Below, piece after piece: positions 1 through 7,585 of a stretch of 50,729 nt of DNA. Each line of letters starts with the position of its first letter. Positions within the stretch are counted from its first letter, which is position 1. This stretch comes from Candidatus Peribacteria bacterium. Its GTDB lineage: Bacteria > Patescibacteriota > Gracilibacteria > Peribacterales > Peribacteraceae. The DNA is taken from the NCBI GenBank assembly GCA_943355155.1, contig CALREJ010000003.1, positions 1 through 50,729 on the forward strand, written 5' to 3'. The notes under the pieces were generated by a model. The model was not told the DNA's origin and searched no databases. It worked only from the letters and a program-made list of their open reading frames with translations. The position numbers and the translations under genes are program-made.

Positions 1-73
1 GCAAGGAGAAGTTCTTCTTGAGAAGAATACTGAGCTGTAACTGTTCTGCCTCTGAGAGTTGCTGATATGCCAT
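1..73 (-). CDS. IS30-family transposase, N-terminal fragment cut by the window edge
   Basis: Reading the minus strand from the ATG at 73 gives an open frame that runs off the window: it starts MAYQQLSEAEQLQLSILL, followed by KKNFSL. This matches the opening of IS30-type transposases, where a short 'Y..LS..E...I..L....S...IA' stretch begins the helix-turn-helix DNA-binding domain. Only 24 codons are visible, so the DDE catalytic domain cannot be checked. The coding frame points out of the window. A window that starts inside an IS copy fits an assembly break at a repeat. The family call is inferred from a short match. Confidence 0.6.
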   Translation of the reverse strand, partial: MAYQQLSEAEQLQLSILLKKNFSL

Positions 74-78
74 AGGGA

Positions 79-96
79 GTGAGGGTAATACCTCAC
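79..96. repeat. 6-bp inverted repeat next to the IS30-like gene
   Basis: GTGAGG, a 6-nt spacer and CCTCAC form a perfect short dyad six bases upstream of the IS30-like start codon. It may lie in the terminal inverted repeat of the element or be its promoter/operator region. The far end of the element is outside the window, so the matching terminus cannot be checked. Confidence 0.3.
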
Positions 97-101
97 CCCA
101 A

Positions 102-416
102 GTGGTGCACTTCAAAGTTCAGCGGAGGATCTCAGATGAATCAAAATCCTTGAAAATATTGGATGGCTCAGAATCCTTTACGTCTGAAACAGCTGCTATT
201 CTTGCCGCTGCGGGCATTACAGATGTGCAAGTGCTTGCAGGACATACAACCGACACTCTTGCGACAATTTTACAGGGAATAATTGAGACTCGACCTGATG
301 TTTTACCAAAAAAAAAGGCAAGAAAAGATGCACCATCAGAAATTGTAATGCCTGATGTAAACTTCCTTTCAGGCCAACTTATTGAAGCAGCAAAATTATT
401 AATGAAAAAGCCTTAA
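102..416 (+). CDS. Hypothetical protein (104 aa)
   Basis: No family is recognised. The frame is open from about 66, and the first usable start is the GTG at 102 (a second GTG follows directly). The middle (AAILAAAGITDVQVLAG) looks like an alpha/beta or helical segment, then a lysine-rich linker (KKKARK) and a C-terminal helix ending in MKKP. The ORF begins just beyond the IS30-like terminus, so its original 5' end may have been replaced by the IS. It converges on the next gene with a 33-bp gap and no clear terminator. Coding status is probable, not certain. Confidence 0.5.
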   Translation: MVHFKVQRRISDESKSLKILDGSESFTSETAAILAAAGITDVQVLAGHTTDTLATILQGIIETRPDVLPKKKARKDAPSEIVMPDVNFLSGQLIEAAKLLMKKP

Positions 417-449
417 AGGAATCTTCGCACTGTTGTTTTATCAACAAGA

Positions 450-1028
450 TTAAGCCGCTTCAAAAATGACCTTTCGAAGGACATTTGCTTCCAACCGCTT
501 ATCCTTAACCGCATCAAGTGCTTCAAACAATGGAACCAGACTCGCTCTCTCTTTCTTCGGAACAATTTCTTCTGTCCCAAGAATCCTCGCTCGATACACC
601 TGAAACAAATACCGAATTCCACTCGGGGCAGAAAGACCGTAACCAAGTAATTCAAATTCATCAGGCGCAGGATCGATTGTAATTTTTCTACCCAGCACCT
701 GAGCAGGATCTTGATCTGGATTTCCGGATGTGAGGATGGATGCGCCGGTTGTGATGGTATGTTCATCTCTATGAGTAACAAGAATACGCGCCAATTCCTC
801 ACGCGTAGTAATAAGAACACTGCGCATCACCAAAACATTTCCTTCTTTAGCAAATTCCACTTTCTCTGGCTTTGCAAGTTTTGGATCTAAGGAAAAATCC
901 ACTGTTTTAAGTGCTGAAGGATCCATTGGTAAACGTAGATCAATACTCCCTTCACTAAGATCCGGAAACCATGCTGCTACATCTGCACCCGTCGTATAGA
1001 ACTTCGTTTCTGTAGTGAGATTCTGCAT
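450..1028 (-). CDS. Hypothetical protein (192 aa)
   Basis: The family is not recognised. The protein has a mixed alpha/beta pattern with no signal peptide or membrane segment, so it is probably cytoplasmic. The stretch ELLGYGLSAPSGIRYLFQVY followed by a basic tail rich in K and E resembles the end of a Nudix fold, but no Nudix box (GX5EX7REUXEEXGU) is present, so that is not claimed. The ATG start is supported by a -10 box TAAAAT ending 8 nt upstream, the spacing seen at many starts here, and there is no Shine-Dalgarno sequence. The gene is convergent with the ORF at 102-416. Confidence 0.8.
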   Translation of the reverse strand: MQNLTTETKFYTTGADVAAWFPDLSEGSIDLRLPMDPSALKTVDFSLDPKLAKPEKVEFAKEGNVLVMRSVLITTREELARILVTHRDEHTITTGASILTSGNPDQDPAQVLGRKITIDPAPDEFELLGYGLSAPSGIRYLFQVYRARILGTEEIVPKKERASLVPLFEALDAVKDKRLEANVLRKVIFEAA

Positions 1029-1185
1029 GGTCGCTTATTTTACTATATCTCCAGATTCAATCAAGTAGCGCATATATTTTGTGAATCAGCTCATAATGAC
1101 TCTGATATAGACTTTTTGAATTCTCTTTTAAAAATTTGACTTCTCTTCCAACTCAAACACAATAAAGCCCACTCCCCCGCATCTC

Positions 1186-1683
1186 ATGAGCAACCCCACC
1201 ACCCTCCTCATCACCCGCACCTTCGACGCTCCTCTCAAAAAAGTCTGGCACGCATGGACGGACGCTGAGCAGGTGAAAAAATGGTGGGGACCGAATAACT
1301 TTGATTGTCCGGTTGCGACGATTGATCTGCGCGAAGGAGGAAAATATCTCTACTGCATGCGTTCCACGGGCGTTATCCCAATGTTTCCAAAGGGTCAGGA
1401 ATTCTGGAGCACGGGAACGTACAATGAAGTAGTCCCGATGAAACGCATCGTCGCCTCAGATCACTTTTCCGACAAAGACGGCAACATCATTTCTCCAAAA
1501 GACATCGGCATGCCCGGTGAATGGCCGGAGGAAATGATTGTCACAATGACATTTGAAGACATTGACGGAAGCAAAACCAAGGTCACTCTGGAACATGTTG
1601 GGCATCCTGAAGAAATGGTGGAGAATGCGACGGCAGGATGGAATGAATCACTCGATAAATTTACTGCTACACTCGCCTCATAG
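1186..1683 (+). CDS. AHSA1/SRPBCC-family protein
   Basis: This is a 165-aa START-like (SRPBCC) protein of the AHSA1 group. These small beta-grasp cavities bind hydrophobic ligands, and the group is named for the activator of Hsp90 ATPase. Hallmarks are the N-terminal TRTFDAPLKKVWHAWTDAE, then VKKWWGP, the central EGGKYLYCM and the C-terminal WNESLDKFTATL helix. The ligand is unknown. The next gene starts 19 nt downstream on the same strand, so the two probably form an operon. A possible promoter (TTGACT, then CAATAA after 18 nt) lies about 35 nt upstream; unlike most genes here it would leave a short leader. Confidence 0.9.
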   Translation: MSNPTTLLITRTFDAPLKKVWHAWTDAEQVKKWWGPNNFDCPVATIDLREGGKYLYCMRSTGVIPMFPKGQEFWSTGTYNEVVPMKRIVASDHFSDKDGNIISPKDIGMPGEWPEEMIVTMTFEDIDGSKTKVTLEHVGHPEEMVENATAGWNESLDKFTATLAS

Positions 1684-1702
1684 TTTCTTTCCCCCACTCT
1701 CT

Positions 1703-2065
1703 ATGCGCTACGTCGATGCGTTCCTCATACCGATTCCCAAGAAGAACCTCAAAGCCTACAAAAAAATGGCACAACTAGGCGGAAAATTGTGGAAAAAGTA
1801 CGGCGCTCTGGAATATATGGAATGCGTTGGTGATGACCTCGCGTCGAAGTGGTCCGCCACTTTCCCAAAAACTATAAAGGTGAAACCCGACGAGATCGTC
1901 ATCGTTTCCTTCATCGTCTTCAAGTCACGGAAACACAGAGACGCAGTGAATGCGAAGGTCATGAAAGATCCTTCGATGAGTGAAGGGGCCATGAAAGACA
2001 AGCCCATGCCGTTTGATATGAAGCGGATGGCGTATGGAGGGTTTGAATCGATGGTGGATATGTGA
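1703..2065 (+). CDS. DUF1428 family protein
   Basis: This 120-aa protein matches DUF1428 (YbaA-like) across its whole length: MRYVDAFLIPIPKKNL at the start, a central VKPDEIVIVSFIVFKSRKHRD, and a C-terminal FDMKRMAYGGFE. The fold is a dimeric ferredoxin-like alpha/beta barrel and the biochemical role is unknown. The frame is open further upstream, but family length and the MRYVD opening put the start at 1703, 19 nt after the AHSA1 gene. AHSA1-like and DUF1428 genes often occur together in bacterial stress or accessory islands, which supports an operon. Confidence 0.88.
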   Translation: MRYVDAFLIPIPKKNLKAYKKMAQLGGKLWKKYGALEYMECVGDDLASKWSATFPKTIKVKPDEIVIVSFIVFKSRKHRDAVNAKVMKDPSMSEGAMKDKPMPFDMKRMAYGGFESMVDM

Positions 2066-2080
2066 GGGGTGAATATAAGT

Positions 2081-4459
2081 TTACTCTGATGTCAGTAGCT
2101 CCTGAATGCCTTTGAGAGTGTCCACAACGGACAAACCTTTTCCACCTTTTGTTTGAAGATGTGCGAGAACAGTGTCTCCGCAGTAGAGACCGCATTCGCC
2201 GGATTTGATCCGTCTGAAATCGTGAGGGATGAGTTCGAGTGGACCCCTGTTTCGCTCTCGCTCCATTGGATGCTCTTCTCCGAACCGCGCAACTCTTGCA
2301 AGCAGTCTGGAAAGAGATTCTCTTTCACTCCTGACAAGATCTGTAATAGACGAATACCCCTGAGGGCTCAGGTACATCTCACTTTCCGTGAGTGCCTGTT
2401 CAATCACCAAAGCGAACTGACGTGGATCATGATACCGGATAGCTCTTGCACTGTGACGTTGAAGCCAGCTGACAGTAATTCCCTCTGCAGGAAAATCTTC
2501 AAGGGTAATGGGCTGATTCAAAACGTACGCCGCACGACTATGATCATCACTCACCACAAACTGCACACGCAAACTTTCGATGGTAACGATTGTGTAATGC
2601 CCTGTCTCGACTTCTGAAAAACTCGGCCGCTGCCCGCTGCCTGTTGCAAATTCAGCATGACCGATCAGTTCGCCGTGCGCAAGGAGTGTATTACGGATAA
2701 TTCTTAGACGTGGCAGTCTGTCTGTTCCTGTCGGTGGGTCGACCTCTGCTCCACCCTCACCGTTTCCACCGGCCCCGTGTTCCTGCGCCAGATTTCCATC
2801 AATAACTCTCGTGGTAAAATAACGCTGTTCCAGCTCTGCCGAACTCGGCAGTATCCACGCTCGCCAGTTGCCCAACTCATCACCGGCATACGATTCGAAT
2901 CCGAGAACAGATAACTCCCCCATAAGCCCGTTCAAAAATTCAGGAGAAGCTTCCTGCATGATGCGAGGAATCTGCATCAGGCGACTGAACGCATCGGGCA
3001 TCAACAGAAGCAGTTGATCGTTGTAGCGAACAATGGGCGCAGTTTGCAGCAGTTCAGGACGAGCAAGCAGTGCCGGAAATACAGTGCGAATACGTTCTTC
3101 GAGCGATGCATGGAGTGGTGGAACGAGACGACGAATGCTCTCGAGAGATTCCTGAACGGACACTTCTGGACAGCTTGTCACATAGTCCGGCGCATCTGCA
3201 TGTATGATTCTTCCATCTTCATACAGATGAAGTTCCTGTTCTCTCCCGTCACAAAATTGCGATAGAGAAATACGATGGCTTTCTCCATCGACCATCAGAG
3301 AAAGTGTGGGCTGGCTGCCACCTACAGCAATGTAATACATCTGTAGATTGCTGCCACAGATCTCATCGACACTTCGGGTGAGCTCCACAGATGATGTCGG
3401 ATCAAGCAAAAAAATTTGTTCCTGTTCCAGACGTGCCGCCATACTTTGAAGTTGTCTCTGTTCCTGCAATGCAGGCATCAGGAAAATCTCCAGATAATCA
3501 AAGACTGCTTTCATCACTCTTTCACAGTCCTGCTCAATCAAACTTGGTTCTGTACTTTTTACTGAAGTGATCGGATGAAATGGGGTTTTTCTACCTTGCG
3601 TTTCTTTTTTGAGGAGGACATGCATATTCTCCATTACATCATGAAATTTTGTGATATCAACATCCCGCAGTACTTGGTACAGAACCGTTTCCACCAGTGG
3701 ATCGTGTAGGTTGAGATTCATTTCCTGCATCTCGGATTGTGTGCGCATTTCCCGCGCTATCTCTATCAATTTCTGCGTGGCGATCAGCACCGCATCCATC
3801 TTTGAATTCTCTGTGTACCAACTCATTTCCCTATTATTGAAAAATCGCTCTTGGAGAGTAGAAGACAAGTCACTCAGGAGTGTACGGAACTCTGCCGCAG
3901 ACTGAGCTGCTGATTCCCTGTTTTCATAGACATCTCTGTAGCACGTCACCAGCTGGCTCCAATGATCCGATGCGTTGAGCCACTGATCCACTGTTTCCAT
4001 GATTGCAACTGTTCCATGAATAATTCCTGCGGAAGATCCTGTTTGCGCTTTTTCTTGAAAGATCTTCTGTGTTGCTGCCAGCGCCCCTTCAAATGTTATA
4101 CGTCCATCCGGATCATTCAGGAGCCACCTCGCGCATTGAGCAGATGTGCAGAAAAGCTCTGCTTTTTCGTATTTCGTTGCATCAGCAATATCCAGATTTC
4201 GCAAATATTGCCCTGCAACACGTGCATCTCCCCTATCTATTACTAGTGGCCGCACAGGAGCACCTTGTGTTCCTGCACATGCTCCATTCAATGCATCGTA
4301 GTAACGATCGGCGAGTAGTCTTTCAATGGCACGCAAAGTGGCTTCTTCTGGCACCATTGCTTCACCCTGCTTTCCAGCAATTTCCGTGCGCAGTGTGCTG
4401 GCTCTTCCCTCTAATTCTTCATTTGTCAGCCGATCGAGTGCGTTTTCTGTTTCACTCAC
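2081..4459 (-). CDS. Large orphan protein (792 aa)
   Basis: No family is recognised. The N-terminal two thirds are strongly helical and acidic, with coiled-coil-like runs (ALQEQRQLQSMAARLEQEQ near residue 345). A glycine-rich linker (HGAGGNGEGG, near 575) precedes a C-terminal alpha/beta portion. There is no signal peptide or membrane span, so it is probably cytoplasmic. The start is GTG: a canonical promoter (TTGACA, 17-bp spacer, TTTATT) ends 6 nt before it, predicting a leaderless transcript, and no nearby ATG is better placed. A structural or regulatory role is possible but nothing in the sequence tells which. Confidence 0.85.
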   Translation of the reverse strand: MSETENALDRLTNEELEGRASTLRTEIAGKQGEAMVPEEATLRAIERLLADRYYDALNGACAGTQGAPVRPLVIDRGDARVAGQYLRNLDIADATKYEKAELFCTSAQCARWLLNDPDGRITFEGALAATQKIFQEKAQTGSSAGIIHGTVAIMETVDQWLNASDHWSQLVTCYRDVYENRESAAQSAAEFRTLLSDLSSTLQERFFNNREMSWYTENSKMDAVLIATQKLIEIAREMRTQSEMQEMNLNLHDPLVETVLYQVLRDVDITKFHDVMENMHVLLKKETQGRKTPFHPITSVKSTEPSLIEQDCERVMKAVFDYLEIFLMPALQEQRQLQSMAARLEQEQIFLLDPTSSVELTRSVDEICGSNLQMYYIAVGGSQPTLSLMVDGESHRISLSQFCDGREQELHLYEDGRIIHADAPDYVTSCPEVSVQESLESIRRLVPPLHASLEERIRTVFPALLARPELLQTAPIVRYNDQLLLLMPDAFSRLMQIPRIMQEASPEFLNGLMGELSVLGFESYAGDELGNWRAWILPSSAELEQRYFTTRVIDGNLAQEHGAGGNGEGGAEVDPPTGTDRLPRLRIIRNTLLAHGELIGHAEFATGSGQRPSFSEVETGHYTIVTIESLRVQFVVSDDHSRAAYVLNQPITLEDFPAEGITVSWLQRHSARAIRYHDPRQFALVIEQALTESEMYLSPQGYSSITDLVRSERESLSRLLARVARFGEEHPMERERNRGPLELIPHDFRRIKSGECGLYCGDTVLAHLQTKGGKGLSVVDTLKGIQELLTSE

Positions 4460-4465
4460 AAAAAT

Positions 4466-4494
4466 AATAAAGCATATTTACTTATATATGTCAA
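4466..4494 (-). promoter_or_regulatory. Promoter of the 792-aa orphan gene
   Basis: On the minus strand: -35 TTGACA, 17-bp spacer, -10 TTTATT, then six bases (ATTTTT) and the GTG start. This is the clearest full sigma-70-type promoter in the window and it places the transcription start at or next to the start codon. Confidence 0.7.
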
Positions 4495-4548
4495 TATTCT
4501 GAGGGTGAATTCTTCCTCAAAGTACAGAGCACTTCCCAAGCGCTCCTG

Positions 4549-4899
4549 CTATTTTGTCTCAACGACGTACCCAATAAGTTTCTTGATTTTCCCATCCCTC
4601 ATTTCAAACACATCGCAAAAGACTAAATGCATGATAACACCGCCTTTCTTCTGGGTCTGCACAGTTCCTTCCGCAATCACAATATCATTCTCCTCCGTCA
4701 TGCGAGTGACCCTCACAATCGGCATGCCTTCGAATGCATCATTTTCAATTTCGTTATCAAACTCCTCTTTGCCGACATGGTAGGAAAGGCCGGGCATATC
4801 CCACACGATGTCATCTGTCAGACAGGAGAGGATCTGCACATGGTCTGACTTATTAAAGCCTTCGATGAATTTCTCAATTGTTTTCTTATTGTCTGACAT
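4549..4899 (-). CDS. SnoaL-like (NTF2 superfamily) protein
   Basis: A 116-aa protein with the NTF2/SnoaL cone fold: an N-terminal helix (KKTIEKFIEGFNKSD), CLTDDIVWDMPG, then strands ending in VFEMRDGKIKKLIGYV, the usual 'f.f.dGkI..l..Y' terminus. Such proteins act as small isomerases, hydrolases or ligand-binding modules, and the substrate here is unknown. A TATCAT box lies 11 nt before the ATG. The gene is transcribed away from the CPBP gene that starts at 4957. Confidence 0.85.
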   Translation of the reverse strand: MSDNKKTIEKFIEGFNKSDHVQILSCLTDDIVWDMPGLSYHVGKEEFDNEIENDAFEGMPIVRVTRMTEENDIVIAEGTVQTQKKGGVIMHLVFCDVFEMRDGKIKKLIGYVVETK

Positions 4900-4956
4900 A
4901 GAGCGATGTGATGATACCTAGGTGCATTTCCGCTTACCAGTAGCTAAGCTCGCATC

Positions 4957-5580
4957 ATGAAACCACTGTATGGCGAACTCGTGTTCATTTTGCTGATCGG
5001 CGTTTTACAGCCTGTGACGGAGATACTGTGGGGCAGCCAAATAGCCACTTATTACAACGGCATTGCCGCTTTTATAGTCATTGCCTATCTGGTATATCGC
5101 CTCGTCCACTCGAAAGAAAATCTACTCTCTTCTTGGGGGTTTCGGGTTGATAATTTCCGGCGATGTCTACTTCCCTACGCTGTACTCACTGTCATCTCCG
5201 CAGTGCTCTTGTATGGGTACGGGCACGCCATGGGGCACACTCTTCCTATAACATTTTGGTACCTGCTGGCTGTGTATCCGCTGTGGGGAATTGCGCAGCA
5301 GTTCGTGCTGCAAAATCTAGTGGCGAGGAATCTCGAACAGCTTCTCCCCGTTCTCCCCATTCGTTCTTTCGTTGTGGCCACTATTTTTGCGTGCGCGCAT
5401 ATCCCCTCTCTGGAACTTTTCATTCTGACTTTCGTGGCCGGTTTTATCTTTACGTACCTCTATCACCGTTACCCCAATCTCTTCTGCCTCGGTATTGCCC
5501 ACGGTATTGTCGGGGCCCTCGCCTTTCACCTTGTCCTCGGGCAAAACCAATGGGAAATCCTCATGCGATATTTTTCGTGA
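4957..5580 (+). CDS. CPBP-family intramembrane protein (CAAX-protease-like, atypical active site)
   Basis: A 207-aa polytopic membrane protein with about six hydrophobic helices, laid out like CPBP intramembrane proteases: WGIAQQFVLQNLVARNL in the EExxxR position, then FACAHIPSLE (conserved His), and CLGIAHGIVGALAFH (second His). In the family the motif-1 EE pair is catalytic. Here it is QQ, and the arginine is shifted, so proteolysis is doubtful. Such variants may be adaptors, immunity proteins or transporters. TAAGCT ends 6 nt before the ATG. A tRNA-3'-like repeat begins eight bases after the stop codon. Confidence 0.82.
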   Translation: MKPLYGELVFILLIGVLQPVTEILWGSQIATYYNGIAAFIVIAYLVYRLVHSKENLLSSWGFRVDNFRRCLLPYAVLTVISAVLLYGYGHAMGHTLPITFWYLLAVYPLWGIAQQFVLQNLVARNLEQLLPVLPIRSFVVATIFACAHIPSLELFILTFVAGFIFTYLYHRYPNLFCLGIAHGIVGALAFHLVLGQNQWEILMRYFS

Positions 5581-5587
5581 GTTTGGG

Positions 5588-5616
5588 TGGAGCGGGTTAC
5601 TGGAATCTATTACAAC
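5588..5616. repeat. tRNA-3'-end-like repeat, copy 1
   Basis: A 29-bp sequence repeated perfectly at 6363-6391. It begins TGGAGCGGGT, which is the complement of CCA plus discriminator plus acceptor stem of the tRNA-Gly gene at 7393-7466, and continues with a degenerate T-arm (GGAATC). Similarity between copies 1 and 3 continues imperfectly for about a dozen bases. It is probably a remnant of a tRNA 3' end or an attachment-site duplication. Confidence 0.6.
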
Positions 5617-5711
5617 CTTTGAGGGGAGCATGTTCGGCATTAATTCTATCTAAGTTCATGAATAGTAATTGTGAAATTGACTAAATAAAAATAATATGTT
5701 ATAAAACACTC

Positions 5712-6236
5712 ATGGCAAAGATACTACTTGAGGAAGCGAAACTGAACCCTGCATTTAGACAGAAATACCTGAATCAAATTGATCTGGGGCCAATGCGGCA
5801 GTATGTTTCAGAGATTCTTTATCAGCCAAATCAAGCTAGGAATGTTCCAAGAGCAGCCGCTGCTTCGTTTTCAAATCTAGCACATAGCTTACTTTTAAAA
5901 TACCATCCTTCACAGATAGTTGTTTATCCGTCTCTATTCGAGAAGCAGCCGTACAATGACAATGACGATAACATCCTTTCCGCCATTCGGGATCATGAAG
6001 GAACTCATGCAAAACAGAAGTTTTATCAACCACGTCTGTATGTCGGTCACCAATTTGCCTTTTGCCGTCCTACTAAAAAGATTAGAGCAATACTTGAAAT
6101 TAGGGCGTATCAATATCAAAAATTTATTGCCGCATCGGAAAAGCTACAAATTTCCGAAGGATTGAGGAGCCTCATCGAAGAACGTATCGCAATGTACAGA
6201 AATTTGCTTGCTCAGGTAAAACAAGAGCGAGCGTAG
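5712..6236 (+). CDS. Putative zinc metallopeptidase-like protein (HEGTH motif)
   Basis: 174 aa with no close family recognised. The stretch LSAIRDHEGTHAKQKFY contains HExxH (HEGTH, near residue 97), the zinc-binding and catalytic signature of gluzincin-type peptidases. About 32 residues later LEIRAYQYQKF offers a Glu in the usual third-ligand position. There is no signal peptide or membrane helix. A TATAAA box ends 6 nt before the ATG. The gene is visibly AT-richer than its surroundings and sits between two copies of a tRNA-3'-like repeat, which suggests acquisition by integration. Peptidase activity is inferred only from the motif. Confidence 0.75.
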   Translation: MAKILLEEAKLNPAFRQKYLNQIDLGPMRQYVSEILYQPNQARNVPRAAAASFSNLAHSLLLKYHPSQIVVYPSLFEKQPYNDNDDNILSAIRDHEGTHAKQKFYQPRLYVGHQFAFCRPTKKIRAILEIRAYQYQKFIAASEKLQISEGLRSLIEERIAMYRNLLAQVKQERA

Positions 6237-6247
6237 TCTGAAGATTC

Positions 6248-6268
6248 TGGAGCGGGTGACGGGAATCC
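6248..6268. repeat. tRNA-3'-end-like repeat, copy 2 (shorter)
   Basis: Begins TGGAGCGGGTGACGGGAATC, which matches the 3' end of the tRNA-Gly gene (on its complement, from 7393) except for one base over this stretch. It then continues into a 100-bp element containing an 8-bp dyad, CTACGCCG (6294-6301) with CGGCGTAG (6337-6344). Confidence 0.55.
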
Positions 6269-6362
6269 GTCTTCGCTCTCACTGCTGTTCGAGCTACGCC
6301 GAGACAGGTCGAACCCATATGCATAAAGCGAAATCGCGGCGTAGTCCGCAGACGAAGCCGGA

Positions 6363-6391
6363 TGGAGCGGGTTACTGGAATCTATTACAAC
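6363..6391. repeat. tRNA-3'-end-like repeat, copy 3
   Basis: An identical 29-bp copy of 5588-5616. Together the two copies bracket the HEGTH-motif gene as direct repeats about 775 bp apart. Confidence 0.6.
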
Positions 6392-6405
6392 TATGATGGG
6401 TGCGG

Positions 6406-7314
6406 CTAGGAGTTTATGTCCTTGAGCTGTTTTTCCAAAATTGCATAGGTTCTATCGACAAGCCATCCATTGCTTTCATACAGCCTTGCAGGCCATACCC
6501 ACTTTGCAGTCGATTGCTTCGCCCCTAATTTTTGCATTGCCTGCATTGCTTTAAGTAATAATGCGCTGCCTATTTTTTTGTCTCGGTAGTCCATCAAAAC
6601 TTCCAGCGGCCCAAAGTCACCTTCCTCATTACTGACCTTATATTCGCAGAAACCCACAACTTGATTTCCATCTAAAGCCGCAAACGCGCCACTAGCAGGT
6701 TTCTTATCCGCATCCCAATGATCAAACCATGTTGGATTATCTGTTTGTGAGCGGAAAGTCTGAAGCACATCGAACATGTCGTTTGTATATTTTTGAATTT
6801 GGATTCCTTTTTGTGCCGCAGTTTCGATCTTGTGAAAACTTTGAGCATCAAGCGAGAAATTCTTCAGTTCAATGTACATATCTTTCGTTTCTTCTGTTTC
6901 TTTGTAACCATTCCGCAAAAAGAAATTGAGCAATGCGGTGTACCTCTTGTCGATTCCAGGGAAGAAATAATGATTGCCTGTGTACTTCACTACGTACACT
7001 GACGTAGCGCCTTCTGACTGCATGCTTTTTTCTGCAATCCCAAGCAATTCTGTAGCTACGTCTTCCTGATCTCCATCGACCGCTAGCGCCTTCAGATGTC
7101 CTACATTGTTTACAACCACGAAGGAAACGAAGCCAAGTATGGCATCAGATTCATTCGTTATGAGAACAGTAGTCGCTGATGGTTTGTGAGCATCTTCAAA
7201 TAGAACCCACCGAAAATGGCTCTCCATAGAGACATCGTACTGATAGACACGATCCCAAAGTTGTAACATGGTTGGGATATCTTTTTCCGCCGCTTTTCTT
7301 ACTCGATGACTCAT
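6406..7314 (-). CDS. Tandem GNAT N-acetyltransferase
   Basis: 302 aa with two GNAT folds in tandem. The first spans roughly residues 3-145 (ILGFVSFVVV, then VGHLKALAVDGDQ, the usual strand-4/motif-A entry). The second spans 160-300, with FGPLEVLMDYRDKKIGSALL holding the R-x-x-x-IG-x-x-LL acetyl-CoA binding turn. GNAT enzymes transfer an acetyl group from acetyl-CoA to amines; the substrate is unknown. In tandem forms one half is often degenerate, and the second half here keeps the better motif A. The start is set at 7314 because TAGAAT ends 7 nt before it; an ATG three codons upstream is less well placed. Confidence 0.85.
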   Translation of the reverse strand: MSHRVRKAAEKDIPTMLQLWDRVYQYDVSMESHFRWVLFEDAHKPSATTVLITNESDAILGFVSFVVVNNVGHLKALAVDGDQEDVATELLGIAEKSMQSEGATSVYVVKYTGNHYFFPGIDKRYTALLNFFLRNGYKETEETKDMYIELKNFSLDAQSFHKIETAAQKGIQIQKYTNDMFDVLQTFRSQTDNPTWFDHWDADKKPASGAFAALDGNQVVGFCEYKVSNEEGDFGPLEVLMDYRDKKIGSALLLKAMQAMQKLGAKQSTAKWVWPARLYESNGWLVDRTYAILEKQLKDINS

Positions 7315-7392
7315 GCAAGACATTCTAGTTGTATTCCGTTTACGGGTACATCTTTAAAGAGTCTGTGATTGCCAAATTGAATTGGTTTTTGG

Positions 7393-7466
7393 TGGAGCGG
7401 GTAGCGGGAATCGAACCCGCGTCATCAGGTTGGAAACCTGATGTACTACCATTGTACGATACCCGC
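7393..7466 (-). tRNA. tRNA-Gly (anticodon TCC)
   Basis: The minus strand folds as a full cloverleaf. The 7-bp acceptor stem is GCGGGTA/TACCCGC. The D-arm contains AATGGTAGTAC. The anticodon stem CAGGT/ACCTG holds the loop TTCCAAC... with anticodon TCC. The T-arm is GCGGGTTCGATTCCCGC, the discriminator is T, and the CCA is encoded (complement of 7393-7395). Three partial copies of its 3' end lie 1-1.8 kb downstream of it, consistent with use of this gene as an integration site. Confidence 0.95.
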
Positions 7467-7585
7467 TTATGAAAATGATCTTAAAGGCTGACGATACCCA
7501 CATGGGTGAAACGCCCGAGCACTATACCGCAACACATTGCTGTTTTCCACAGACTTTGAATCATGAAATCCGCTCTGTATCTCAC

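Noticed and set aside
450..1028. Nudix hydrolase
   Set aside because: The C-terminal part looks Nudix-like but the Nudix box is absent.
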